A DNA stretch of 64,000 bases from Apostichopus japonicus (lineage: Eukaryota; Echinodermata; Holothuroidea; Aspidochirotida; Stichopodidae): positions 9,635,501-9,699,500 of the forward strand of contig NC_092568.1 of NCBI RefSeq assembly GCF_037975245.1. Reading direction: 5' to 3'. This document shows positions 34,321 through 45,000 of the stretch, piece by piece; within the stretch, counting starts at the first letter, position 1, and every line of letters starts with the position of its first letter. A program made the translations under genes and the position numbers. The notes beneath the pieces were generated by a model. The model was not told where the DNA came from, made no database searches, and saw only the letters and a list, made by a program, of their open reading frames with translations.

Positions 34321-34630
34321 GATGTATTTGATGCCAAATTAAGAACATTCAACAATAAGTTTGTTAGAAGCTGAATTCTGCACATAGAAACTTACTGTCT
34401 ATATGTTGTGATATGATGTGAGGTGTGGTGTAAAATTTTTGTACATTTACATGATTTTCCTAGATATATTACAACACTGGCCTCCTTTGATCTGACTGAT
34501 GTTAGTATTTACTTGTACAAATAGTTTTAGTAGTTGGTGAAATCAGATCATTGTTTTGCGCTGTATAATCATAGGCGTAGGAGGCGGGGGGGGGGGGCTG
34601 GGGGGGCTGCAGCCCCCAACCATATTTTTT

Positions 34631-35016
34631 GGTGAAAATTCGGGCAATATTCTGAGAATTTTTCGGGCACCTACTGGAAGAAGAATAATTTGCAGTGTTT
34701 TTTCATTTTTTTTTTGGTGAAACTTCGGCAATATGCTGAGAAATTTTCCGGCATCTATTGAAAGAATAATAATTTGCAATGGTTTTCAAATTTTTTGGTG
34801 AAAATTCGGGCAATATGCTGAGAATTTTTTCGGGCACCTACTGAAAGAATAATAATTTGCAGTGTGTTTTTCAAGTTTTTTGGTGAAAATTCGGGCAATA
34901 TGCTGAGAATTTTTTCGGGCACCTACCTGTACTGAAAGAATAATAATTTGCAGTGTGTTTTTCAAGTTTTTTGGTGAAAATTTGGGCAATATGCTGAGAA
35001 TTTTTCGGGCACCTAC
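34631..35016 (+). repeat. Tandem array, about 85-bp unit, five copies
   Basis: Units begin at 34631, 34716, 34797, 34882 and 34973 with GGTGAAAATTCGGGCAATAT, followed by GCTGAGAATTTTTTCGGGCA and AATAATAATTTGCA. The array lies inside the family B element and is cut by the family D insertion. Frames with repeated KKFSAYCPNF-like peptides are its translation artefacts. Confidence 0.92.
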
Positions 35017-35400
35017 CAGTGGCGGAGCGTCCATACAGTCAGAGGGGGCGGATGACCCCCTGACGGACTCAAATGGACTGCTGGCGCCCTTTTCAGCTTT
35101 TTTACCACTTTTTTACTTATTTTAAGTATTCAGGATTATTAACTTTTTTATTGCGCTCTGAAATACCTATTGACATTTGTCACATTTTGTTGGTGCAATT
35201 TTCTGACAAAATTGGCGATGACACCTATTTATTCTTCGTTTATCTGCAAATTAGCAAGGCCTGGAAAGGGTCATTTCCGGCAATCTAGGGAGTATCTTTA
35301 CTCCGCGCCAACCTGTGGTGGTGCTCCGCTTAGATAGTGTCGAAAGCGCCCCTACAGACCATTCTCTCCCCCCTGACCAATACCCCTAGCTCCGCCACTG
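35017..35400 (-). mobile_element. MITE family D, inverted copy nested in family B
   Basis: Ends CAGTGGCGGAGC and GCTCCGCCACTG are perfect inverted repeats. The interior matches 20405-20803 in reverse, including GGACTCAAATGGACTGCTGG; its hairpin module is missing the leftward half of the stem here. The target is the tandem unit, which resumes after the element as TACTGAAAGAAG. The flanks GCACCTAC and GCACAGGTAC show a duplication disturbed by a small indel. Confidence 0.85.
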
Positions 35401-35695
35401 GCACAGGTACTGAAAGAAGAAGAATTTGCAATGTATTTTTCAATGGTTAAACATGTATTTTTATTATGATCATTATTGTTGTAACGACTTCCCCAATAAT
35501 TATAACCAATATGGAAGGGTAATAACACGGAAAATTATTGTACGTTATTGGCATGTGATGTAATAACGGAAGAATACCTATATGATATGCACATTTACAT
35601 GTGGAACGCACGCGGAGCGCGCGAAAAATTTTGGTTATATTTTTCGGGCAAGTCGTTACAGCCCCCCCAAATCAAATGAGGCTCCTACGCCTATG

Positions 35696-35760
35696 TGTAT
35701 AATGGCCTAGATATGCGCTGTATAATGGCCTAGATATGCGCTGTATAATGGCCTAGTTAT
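35696..35760 (+). repeat. 23-bp tandem repeat, about three copies
   Basis: Unit TGTATAATGGCCTAGATATG plus CGC, with period starts at 35696, 35719 and 35742. The family B element inserted into the first TGTATAAT of this array. Confidence 0.9.
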
Positions 35761-38700
35761 CAACTGCTTCCTTTCAGATTCACTTTCCTATTGTATATTT
35801 ACAATTAGTAGCCAAAGTATCTCTTTAATGAACCATAAAAATAAACCAAAAAAAAAAAAACACATTTCACTGTAAGGTTTGGGTGACAGATAGGTCTATA
35901 GTATAACTTTGAAATCCAACAGCATTTTGCTTTGCCTGTGGGATATGAAATTGAAATTAGGTTGAAAAAGGCATCTGGCAACATTTGTGTGGTTAGGTGA
36001 CCAGTTCATGGAATATCTGACCTCCAATATGAAAAGGCACTCTAGTTTGGTACAGCAGACAGTTGATTAAAGATCTAGTTTTTTCTATGTAAGAATGTTA
36101 ACAGCTGATTTCAGAGTTTCCTGGTCTAATCTCAAATTTTCTTTTACTTATGAAAATATGCCAGAAGGCCCGCCCACCTAAAATGACGATCGGTCGGCTG
36201 CTGAGTGTGCTTTGTACATTCATGCTTGTTACTTAGCAACATATCCAGGTTCCAAAAATTCATACTTTGATAAATTGTAGACACGTGTGTCACACAACAT
36301 ATGTACTGTACATTAGATGATGGCAATGTTACTACCGTAAACTTTCAAGTTTCAAATATTCCAAAATTGTCAAACTTTCCTTGAAAGTACTTCTGGCTTG
36401 ACTTGATATACAGTACTACTTTCTTTTGTAGAATTTTTTAAACATTTAAATTAAAAAAAAAAAACCGATCCTGTAAATTAACATTTACATTGTCTTAGAA
36501 CTGAAACACTTCCTGTGACCACTTTCACAGTTTTATGACTGTTTTGGTTTATTGACGTAATGATTATATACAGAGTACAGACTACCTTTCGTAATTAACT
36601 TTGATTGACCCTTAAAAAAAAAATGTTGTTTGTGGATTGTGTTGATATGCCCCTGGTAACGGTACTACCTGTAGGTGATTTTTAGTTTCTGTTTCTAAAG
36701 TGTAACAATATAAACCTAATTTGTTTATTGTTCAGTGTGTAAACTGTACAATATACAGCATTAGATGCCATTAATGTGAAGGAACCACTTCTGTAATACA
36801 TTAAAGTGTACAGTCAATCAGACAACGAGATGTCCTTGAACACGATGCCCCTCAATAAAGTTACAGTACGTGTACCGTACCTGGACATACTAAATTTTGT
36901 AAATGGGCAAAATTTAGCCAGCTGTTGCTACGAGCTACCGAAAAAGGTTTTGGTATTTCCCTAGACACGATAAACGAAAGTAGTTTTGTGGATTCGTGAT
37001 TTCTTTGATATTTTTAAATTTATGTTTATAATTTTACTGTCTGTTGTTACAGTTGTCAGTATGTATACTTGTATGCTTACACGAAAAGTTGGATTACTAC
37101 ATAACCGAAGGCATATTATATATTGCACTACACTGCATTTATTTTTAATATTTTTTTATACTAACTACAGTACCTTTACACTAGGGGTCAGCAACCTTGT
37201 TAGGACACTACCCAATTGTAATTATTGGCATTCTGCTGCGACCCAGTGACCATCACCCCTCCACTCCCCCCTGCCCCTCAAAAATTTATCATTACAACAC
37301 CTCTGGAATATGGAATGGTAATTAAATGAGATGGATTGGCTCTGCCTACTTGTTCATCAATCTTGGCTCGAAGAATTGCCAATTGCAATCCTGAGATCGA
37401 CTTAAAAATAAATTTGAAAAAAAAAGGGTTTTTTTTGTGCAAAAAGAGATTCTGCAGCATTGCTGCTGTAGCTTTCATATTGCCAACAAGAATAGGATGT
37501 GATGTTTTGAAATGTTTATGTTCGAAACTTGCTGTTTTCCTGTTCATGTATCGGGCATTCCAGGTGATTTCGTACTGCCTAAATAATACACTAGTAACTT
37601 CCTCTTTTCCTGTTACCATTTGAACCAAATGAGTCTGGATTGTTGATATTGAATAATATCTTGCCGTCCATTTGTTCGTCTGTCTGTCTGTCCGTCATGA
37701 AGTTCATCCATCCACAATGTTGGTCAATCTTTGAAAATTCCTAAAGTCTCAGTGGAAAAAGAAGTCACTCGGATTAAAGGGACAGTTTTTTAAGTTCTGG
37801 TTTTTTATGTCGAATGCATTAATCAACTTGGACATCTGCTGAATATACGTAAGCCACAAGTACAGTAGCTCACCTAAAAGCTATACTACTAACATTCCAA
37901 CTTGGCAAATTGAGTTACGACGACGTATAACATACTTTGACTAATGCGCTTCAGAAGTTAAATCTTCACGGGAGTTGAGCAGCGTTCAACGTTCGATGCC
38001 AACGCTCAGTGAAATGTTTTATCTGGCATAATAGGTAGTTAGAGGGTTTATTTAGGGTTTTCCCCCTTGATGGCAAGGAATATATCACAGGAAGACATGA
38101 AGTCGACTTTGATGCAGTTGTAACATCCTGGTATCAGACCTGTTTGCAACCTGATCATGGTCCTCCACTGTTCTACTGCACCTCCTTTCAAAGATTGTTT
38201 TGACCAAAAGAACAGCACTCTAAACGTGACAACTGATATTTCAAACCTGGAGGAAGTTTGTTAACCTTCGGCAAAACGGCATCGAGGCTCAGTTCCTGGC
38301 CAATTTTAACATTCACCGTGTACAGTAGGGTGCTACAGGTATATAATATTGAAGCTTTGTACACTACAGTAGTATTATTTTTCCTTTTAGAATAAGGTGT
38401 TGATTGTCATAGGAAAAAAAAAAAGACTATTCAAATCTTAAGAAAAAGAAAAAAAGATTATTAATAGCACGTTTGTGGAACAATACAGCCATCCATCCAG
38501 CGAAAAAAGAAAAAAAGGAAGAAGTGGTGTATTATGTTTTTATAAAAGGAAATTCAAACGATCGATTGTTAGGTCTACGACAGTGAACACCTCAACAGCT
38601 GCAGAGATAGCCTTTACAGTAGAAATGATCTTATACTCCTTGTCCATGTCGCAACCAGTAAAGGTTATGAGACTCAAGAATCAAGAGGTTGTACTGTTAA

Positions 38701-38809
38701 CTTCATTCATCTCTCTCTCTCTTACCTGTCTCTCTCGCAAAAACTGCATGCTTGCCTTTTATCATATCTTTGGTTAAATTTTACAATCTGTAACCTTTAT
38801 TTTTTGCAG
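35761..38809. other. Upstream flank of the ENT gene
   Basis: AT-rich DNA without a supported coding exon. An AGGGGTCAGCAACC near 37186 resembles a hAT terminus, but no partner was found. The ENT first coding exon is preceded by an acceptor (38808-38809), so an untranslated or coding first exon should lie somewhere upstream; I could not identify it. Confidence 0.4.
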
Positions 38810-39026
38810 GGAGTCATCCCCCCACCCCCATTCTGAACCATCACCAGAATACGGTAGTTGCCGTGGGGTATCTTAAAAGGGCCAGGGTCCGATCCGGGTC
38901 AGACCATACTCAAGGAAACATGGAAGAGCCAAACCTGGATACCAATGGTGTGGAGCCGTACTATGCCACAGACGAACTAGCTACCTTGCTCAAACCGTCA
39001 GTGTCCAAGGAAGATGATGACAAGAG
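38810..39026 (+). other. SLC29A: ENT first recognised exon: 5' leader plus start
   Basis: An acceptor TTTATTTTTTGCAG ends at 38809 and the donor GTAAGAGTG starts at 39027. The first 110 nt precede ATG 38920. No in-frame stop separates the acceptor from the ATG, so the leader could be coding if an upstream exon joins in the right phase. Confidence 0.7.
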
Positions 39027-42000
39027 GTAAGAGTGCTACGTAACTTCCAAACTCTTGACTCTCAATTCATTTCTCTCTTTTCCTGACTCCTATCCTATAA
39101 ATGCTGTAGTATAGTTTGGCATTATGCTACCGTAGAAAAGACCAAAATGTAACCAAGGTCGGTCTAATATTTCTAGAAAACTGAAGTACCGGGAGAGGAG
39201 GTTTCTGTCGTCAAGTTTGATTATAAGCCTATCCATTCATTGTCATGAATTGCTTACCAGAAACAACTCAGAAAAGTCTTACCCCAGAAAGCAGATATCA
39301 CAGATATGATGCTATTTTCACAAACAACGCTGAAGACTTGATCAAGTCTAAACATGACGTCATCGAGCCACATACTTTTCCTTTTATGGGAGTGGTTTTC
39401 GAAAATGCTGAATTAATGAAGCTCTTAAACATGACGTAATGATTGCAATTGTGTTGCAATGACAATACTGGTAAACATTTTAACTCGGGGATATGATCAG
39501 AAAGAGAAAGTAATGAGTTCCCAGACCATAGTGGATGTATTACATCATAGATTTACGAAATGACAACCACAAGACACGACTTTTTAAACCAGGTTATATC
39601 CCAAACGAAACAAAAGTTTTTTTCTTCTCTAGCCAGTCGTGGCAGGAATAGTTCATCTTCAAAACAGTGTCAGATAGTCCTTGAAAACAGGCTGTTTTGT
39701 CCTTTAAAAGTCATTGAATTATGTTGTCAAGGTTTTGTGGGAACGCAATTTTCACTCTTTTTTACAATTACACCACATCGTCCCAAACCGATTCACATCA
39801 AGTTTTATTTGGACGATGTTTGCTCCTGCAAGCTGGGTTGCCATTTTTTTTTGTGTGTGAATCAGTGTGATGCAACTGACCAAAATTGGCAGCCAAATTC
39901 GGGTGACAAAAAATGCCAAAATACAAGATTGCTGTTATTTTAGAACAATTGACCCTTGTATACAGTATGAGTAAGACTTGTGTGTTTGCAATTCAATATA
40001 AATGTGGTTTCCCAGATGAACTTTACGGAGCGAAAGGTGTTTCAATGTTTCTTACCGATTTGTAGGCCTGTGAGTCGGACTGAACAACATCAAACAGTTG
40101 AAATCCATTGAAATACCAACAACAAAAAACACATAAGACTTCATGTAATATGTGGGGGTGGGGGAGGCATGGGCGTCAACAGGTGGGGGACGGGGGGGAC
40201 ATGTCCCCCCCACTTTCAAAAGTGGAGGGGATATCATATCATTTGTCCCCCCCACTTTTCAGAGCAGTTATTAAAAAAATCACATGCATATGCGCGATTT
40301 TCTATCACAATTGCTGAGCTGATTCAAGTAGAATCTAACTTAAGAATCATTATCAATAAATTGCACTGGAAATTAGAACAGTGCTTGGCCCTTTATCCCC
40401 CTTGTTGATGTTTGCGATGTTTGAACGATGTTTTAGAGTGTTTTGTGGAAGCACCCCTTCTCGCCAGAAATGGAATTCCCCTTGCCCTACACTGTGAATC
40501 AGAGAAAACGACGCATTTCAACTTGAAAACAAGTCGAAGACCCCACCAGGAAGGTAATATTATATATTTTAGGCCCTACAGACAGTATTCTGCCTGTATG
40601 CAGGGTATTATATGATACCAAACTACCGAAAATATTTCGTTTGAGATGGACGCTGTGTAATTCGTTTCCCTTGGTGTCAGAACGGCATCTTTCTACCAGT
40701 ACTTTCTGTCGGAATTTAGCTTTGTGAGACAAAATTTCTCCTCACAGATCTGGTTCTGATGTAACTAAAAACGACTCAGGAAGGCCGTCTCCTGCGATCT
40801 AGGGGGTCTTATGTACCCAAAATTTTCTGCTACGCTACGCGCCAACCAATGGTGGCGCTCCGCTTAGATAGTATAGTGTCCCCCCCACTTTCTGAAACCT
40901 GCTGACGCCCATGGGGGGAGGGGAAGGAGGTAGGGGATTTCAAAGGTTAGATCTGGTGATCACAACATTAATTGCTACCAGTTTTATTACTTTCAAATGC
41001 TGATTTTATGCATGGTTTTGTGGATAGAATTAATTCACGTGGTGTTCACAGGAACTAGGCATTATATGACATACTGTAATACTATCATTTTTCTTATCTT
41101 TGTTTTTTCCAGTCAGAACTCTGGAGTCACTTATGTTACATTCCTGCTATGTGGACTTTGCACAGTCTTTCCATGGAATGTGTTCATCACTGCCAAACCT
41201 GTAAGCAATGCTCTTTGTATCATTTGTTTTCTCTAACAACAAATCGTGTTTGTATAAATTTTTGCCCAACGCTGCGTAATGCAACTTACATAACGAGTGA
41301 CTGTACAGTTTGTAAACGACTGTTACCATTCGGCTGACGTTATACTGTAAGGTATCTAAACTGGAAGAGTTTTGGGTTCAGCCCATTTTTTTACCTGCTT
41401 TTGAGTTAGTTGTTACGATTTTGTAAATGAAAGGGATTAACGGATAAATATTCCAGATGTAAAAAAAGATGACCCAACAGTATGAACAAATGAATATAAT
41501 GAACAGTGGAAAGAAACAAGGAAAAAACCAAAATAAATACCCTCACTACTACTGCCCCCAAGTTGAAAGTACTCACCAGAGAAAAAGTCCCTTCCATTGC
41601 TGAATATTGGTCTCTCAGTGGGTGATCTGTGATGTCTTTGGGGAACAACTTACTCTTGAGAGTTTCCCGGAAACGTATATCCTTGTATTTAACTTACAAA
41701 TAATTAACCTTTTGTGTGAATGATTAATCTAAGTATTGTTGACTCTGCAATCAAGACAAATTCCAGATGGTAATATTTTGCAAGCATCTTGTTTTTTTGG
41801 GGTCAAATTAATGTATTCCTTGCGAAGGTATCAGGCCGAGGTTATAGCTAGAGAGTTGTAGAGATTTCTTTCAAAGAATAAAAGAGAGGGTCATAGGTTT
41901 TCCGTTTGTTTTTCTTTTAATCGTTTGTTGTTGTTTGTTGATGTTTTATTTATAAGTTGATAAGTTGATTGATGAAGCGATTTTCTGGTTTCTTGGTTTA

Positions 42001-45000
42001 GTATTTTGATTTCAAACTGGATAACAACGACACTGCCAATAGTAACAACATCACCCACCAGTATCAGGATGCTTTAGAGGTCTTCTTTGGGATTGGCTCA
42101 CAAGTCACTGGCCTATTGATGCAGCTAATAATGACATCAGTAATACACAGGTATCAAACTATCAATCAATCGATTCATCAATCAAACTATCGATAAAGCC
42201 ATTACATGTCGAGTATAAATTTGATCATAAGCCGGGTAATGGCACTGCTAAGACCACCCAGTAGCTAAAGGCTCTGAACCAGCAATGACCCCCCCCCCCG
42301 ACTGGATGACCCAGTTTTTGGTGGCCGTGAAGAACCATGCTCCTACAACTTACCCCCCCCCCCAATCCCCAAGCATGCAGAAAGACTGATAAGCCCTCAC
42401 AATGACTGTTATCTATGACCTCTGTTGGTATAGGTCACATGTCCACTGTTCACCCTTATGGACCGGTCAATCACCCTCCTCATTCTAACCCCCAAGTGAT
42501 CTGAAGTGTTTTTCTCTATGAAGAAAAATTAAGTTACCTTGTGTTCTCACTAACCGGTCTCCTCACAACTACAGTACTCTGGCTCTACCTAGCTTAAAGT
42601 GAACTGGTAATCTCTTAAGCCCTGTACACCCTCTATGACGAGTCACCACGGGTTGAAAGTAACAAATCTACCAAGATATTTGAATCTACTGTTAAAACCA
42701 TAGAAATTATTCTCACGCTGAAGATGAGAAAATGAGGCTTTAGCAAATTCTCACTTCAACTTCCCAATGGTGTTAATAATCTAATTTGATCGTTCTTTGA
42801 CGAAATATTTACTCTTGTTACCTCTCTACCGATAGGATCAGTCTGAAAATACGAATGTATATACCTCTGGTGGGGATGCTACTCATCTTTCTGGCTACTG
42901 CTATCCTAACCTGGATCCCTGTTGATGACTGTAAGTAATTTTCAAATAGTTAAAAGAAGAAGAAAGAAAAAAGTCATCTATTTTTAGACCATTTTGTGGA
43001 TTATGGGGAAGATATATTGCAATACAGTAGGTTTCAATGGTTAAAAGCTAAATTCTATACACTTTTCTGTCCACTGATATTTTTGTACTCGTGGTCGTGT
43101 ACTCTTGCTTGAGGAAAACCTAATCAAGTACTCATGCTCACCACTGGCTATGCAGTTGTACTCGTCTCTGGGGACTTGTACACCGATGCTTGATCAAGTC
43201 TAAAATGCCATCAGAGAGCCACTGTTGTTTGAATCTTTATCATATATTCACCAAGTCTTTGGTTTATACTTCATATATTGGATACATTTTAGTCTCACTG
43301 CAAGTCGGCCCAACTTTAGTCAAAGTAAAAACAACCTTAAAACAAGGTTGTATAAAGTAAAAGTAAAATGATAAAGATTTCAAACAACGAAGGCTCTCCG
43401 ATGACATTTTAGACTTGATCAAGTATTCGGTGGTACTCTCATTGGAAGTCACTGGTCGTCACGCTCGACGAACTGCTGCTGTATCCCTGAAAGACAATAA
43501 GAGAAGATGTTTGCTTAGCTATTTAAATAGACTATTCCAATCACTACTAATTCCAATCGCATATAAAGTTTTTTTGATGGAATGCCAGGTTTGCTTCTTG
43601 TTTTAATCAAACAACTGGTTTAACTTGTAAAAATTGTATGACCGTATGCCAGGTTTATACTGCAGTTGTGAGTGCATTGTTCTATCCATTGAGTAATAAA
43701 ATAAAGCATGAAACAGTTACAAAATGTAGGCACGGATGCAGAGGGGGGCGGGGGGTGTTGTGGACTGTACCACCAACCCTCCCTTTCCAACCCGACATGT
43801 TAAGTTCAAAGTATTTAGTAGCACAATTTACATGTACCTTTATTTATAATTTAAAACCCCTCTAGATGGGAGTCTATAAATTGTAACTCTTGTTGCACCC
43901 ATGTATGCTTTATTGCACACTCATGTCTTCTTTTCTCTTCTTTATTTTATTTTCTTTCTTCCTTACAGGGGTGTCCTTATTTTTCTACTTTACCGTAGCC
44001 TCCGTCATAGTTATCAGCGGTATGTTTCATTCGTCGATTGACAAAATTATCCTAATTTTTACCAAAGACTCGACAGTCGAAAATTTAACCCGTCATTTGA
44101 TATCGTGTTATTAGTAAAGTGCGAACCTAATATATCAACTTCCTCTGTATAAAATTTTACTGACAATTTTGCATAGACTTGACAGAACCATTTTTCCTGT
44201 TCTTTTTAAAGAATAAATAAAAAATCATTTCTTACAAGTCAAATAAGAGAAAGGTTTATTTTATTATTTTTTTTCATTTGGAAGTAACACATTTTTTTTT
44301 TTTTTTTAATGTGTTACTTCCAAATGAAATTTTTTTTTTTAGGGGGTAAATGTTAGATATAAAAATGACAGGGGCAAATGGGGCCATTGATAGGGTAGCC
44401 AGCAGCCTTGGCTGAACTTACTGCTCCCTGATTGGTTTGGACTGGATGCTCATTCTATGAAGCAGTGGTGATGGTGCCAGGGGGAGGGGGGGGGGAAGCT
44501 GGTGATGGATGAATACATGAGGCAGGCAAGAACAAGTTGGCAAATGTAGAAGGAATTAAAGATAATCAATTTTGTCATTAGTATCTTTGGCCTTGTTTTG
44601 ACTACTGTTACTCCCGGCTTCCCAAAATTTGGGTCGTGACCAAAATATGATTTGAGGGAAATTGACTCCTACATACTTTTCTGTTCCTTTACAGTGTGTG
44701 CAGCAATCTTTCAGTTAAGTACATTTGGTCTGGCTGGAGTCTTTCCTAAAGAATTCACCCACGCAACGATGATAGGGCAGGGCGTAGGAGGGTTGGCCGT
44801 TTCTGCTTTTGAAATTTTTGTGCTCCTGAGTGAGTAACACACCTCTTTGATCACAAATCCCTTTTCCTTCCTCTTTTAAAATGAAAAGAAAAGAAGCTGT
44901 TTGCATCTATGTTGGTTCAATATTTTTTATTACTGTTAGATACTCTTAAGCAGGAAATGAATGAACATAATGAGTTGATAATTAATAATTGAAATCTGCA

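Larger units (their letters stand above)
34570..35695 (+). mobile_element. MITE family B, long form, TSD TGTATAAT, with nested family D
   Basis: Perfect duplications TGTATAAT at 34562-34569 and 35696-35703. The left end CATAGGCGTAGGAGGC and the right end reverse-complemented CATAGGCGTAGGAGC agree over 14 bp. The left half holds an internal tandem array (34631-35016). The right half matches 7575-7849 and 14156-14646, including the GC palindrome plus AAAAATTTTGG. A family D element (35017-35400) is inserted in the array. Non-coding. Confidence 0.92.

Noticed and set aside
37180-37270. AGGGGTCAGCAACC, a hAT-like terminus
   Set aside because: The partner end is not in view, so only one border could be defined.
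38475-38777. 100-codon frame just upstream of the ENT first exon
   Set aside because: Lysine-rich start in poly-A DNA and no donor at its end in a phase joining 38810; probably a chance frame.
43638-44114. Open frames around ENT exon 5 as separate genes
   Set aside because: They are intron sequence read through into the 51-nt exon 43969-44019.
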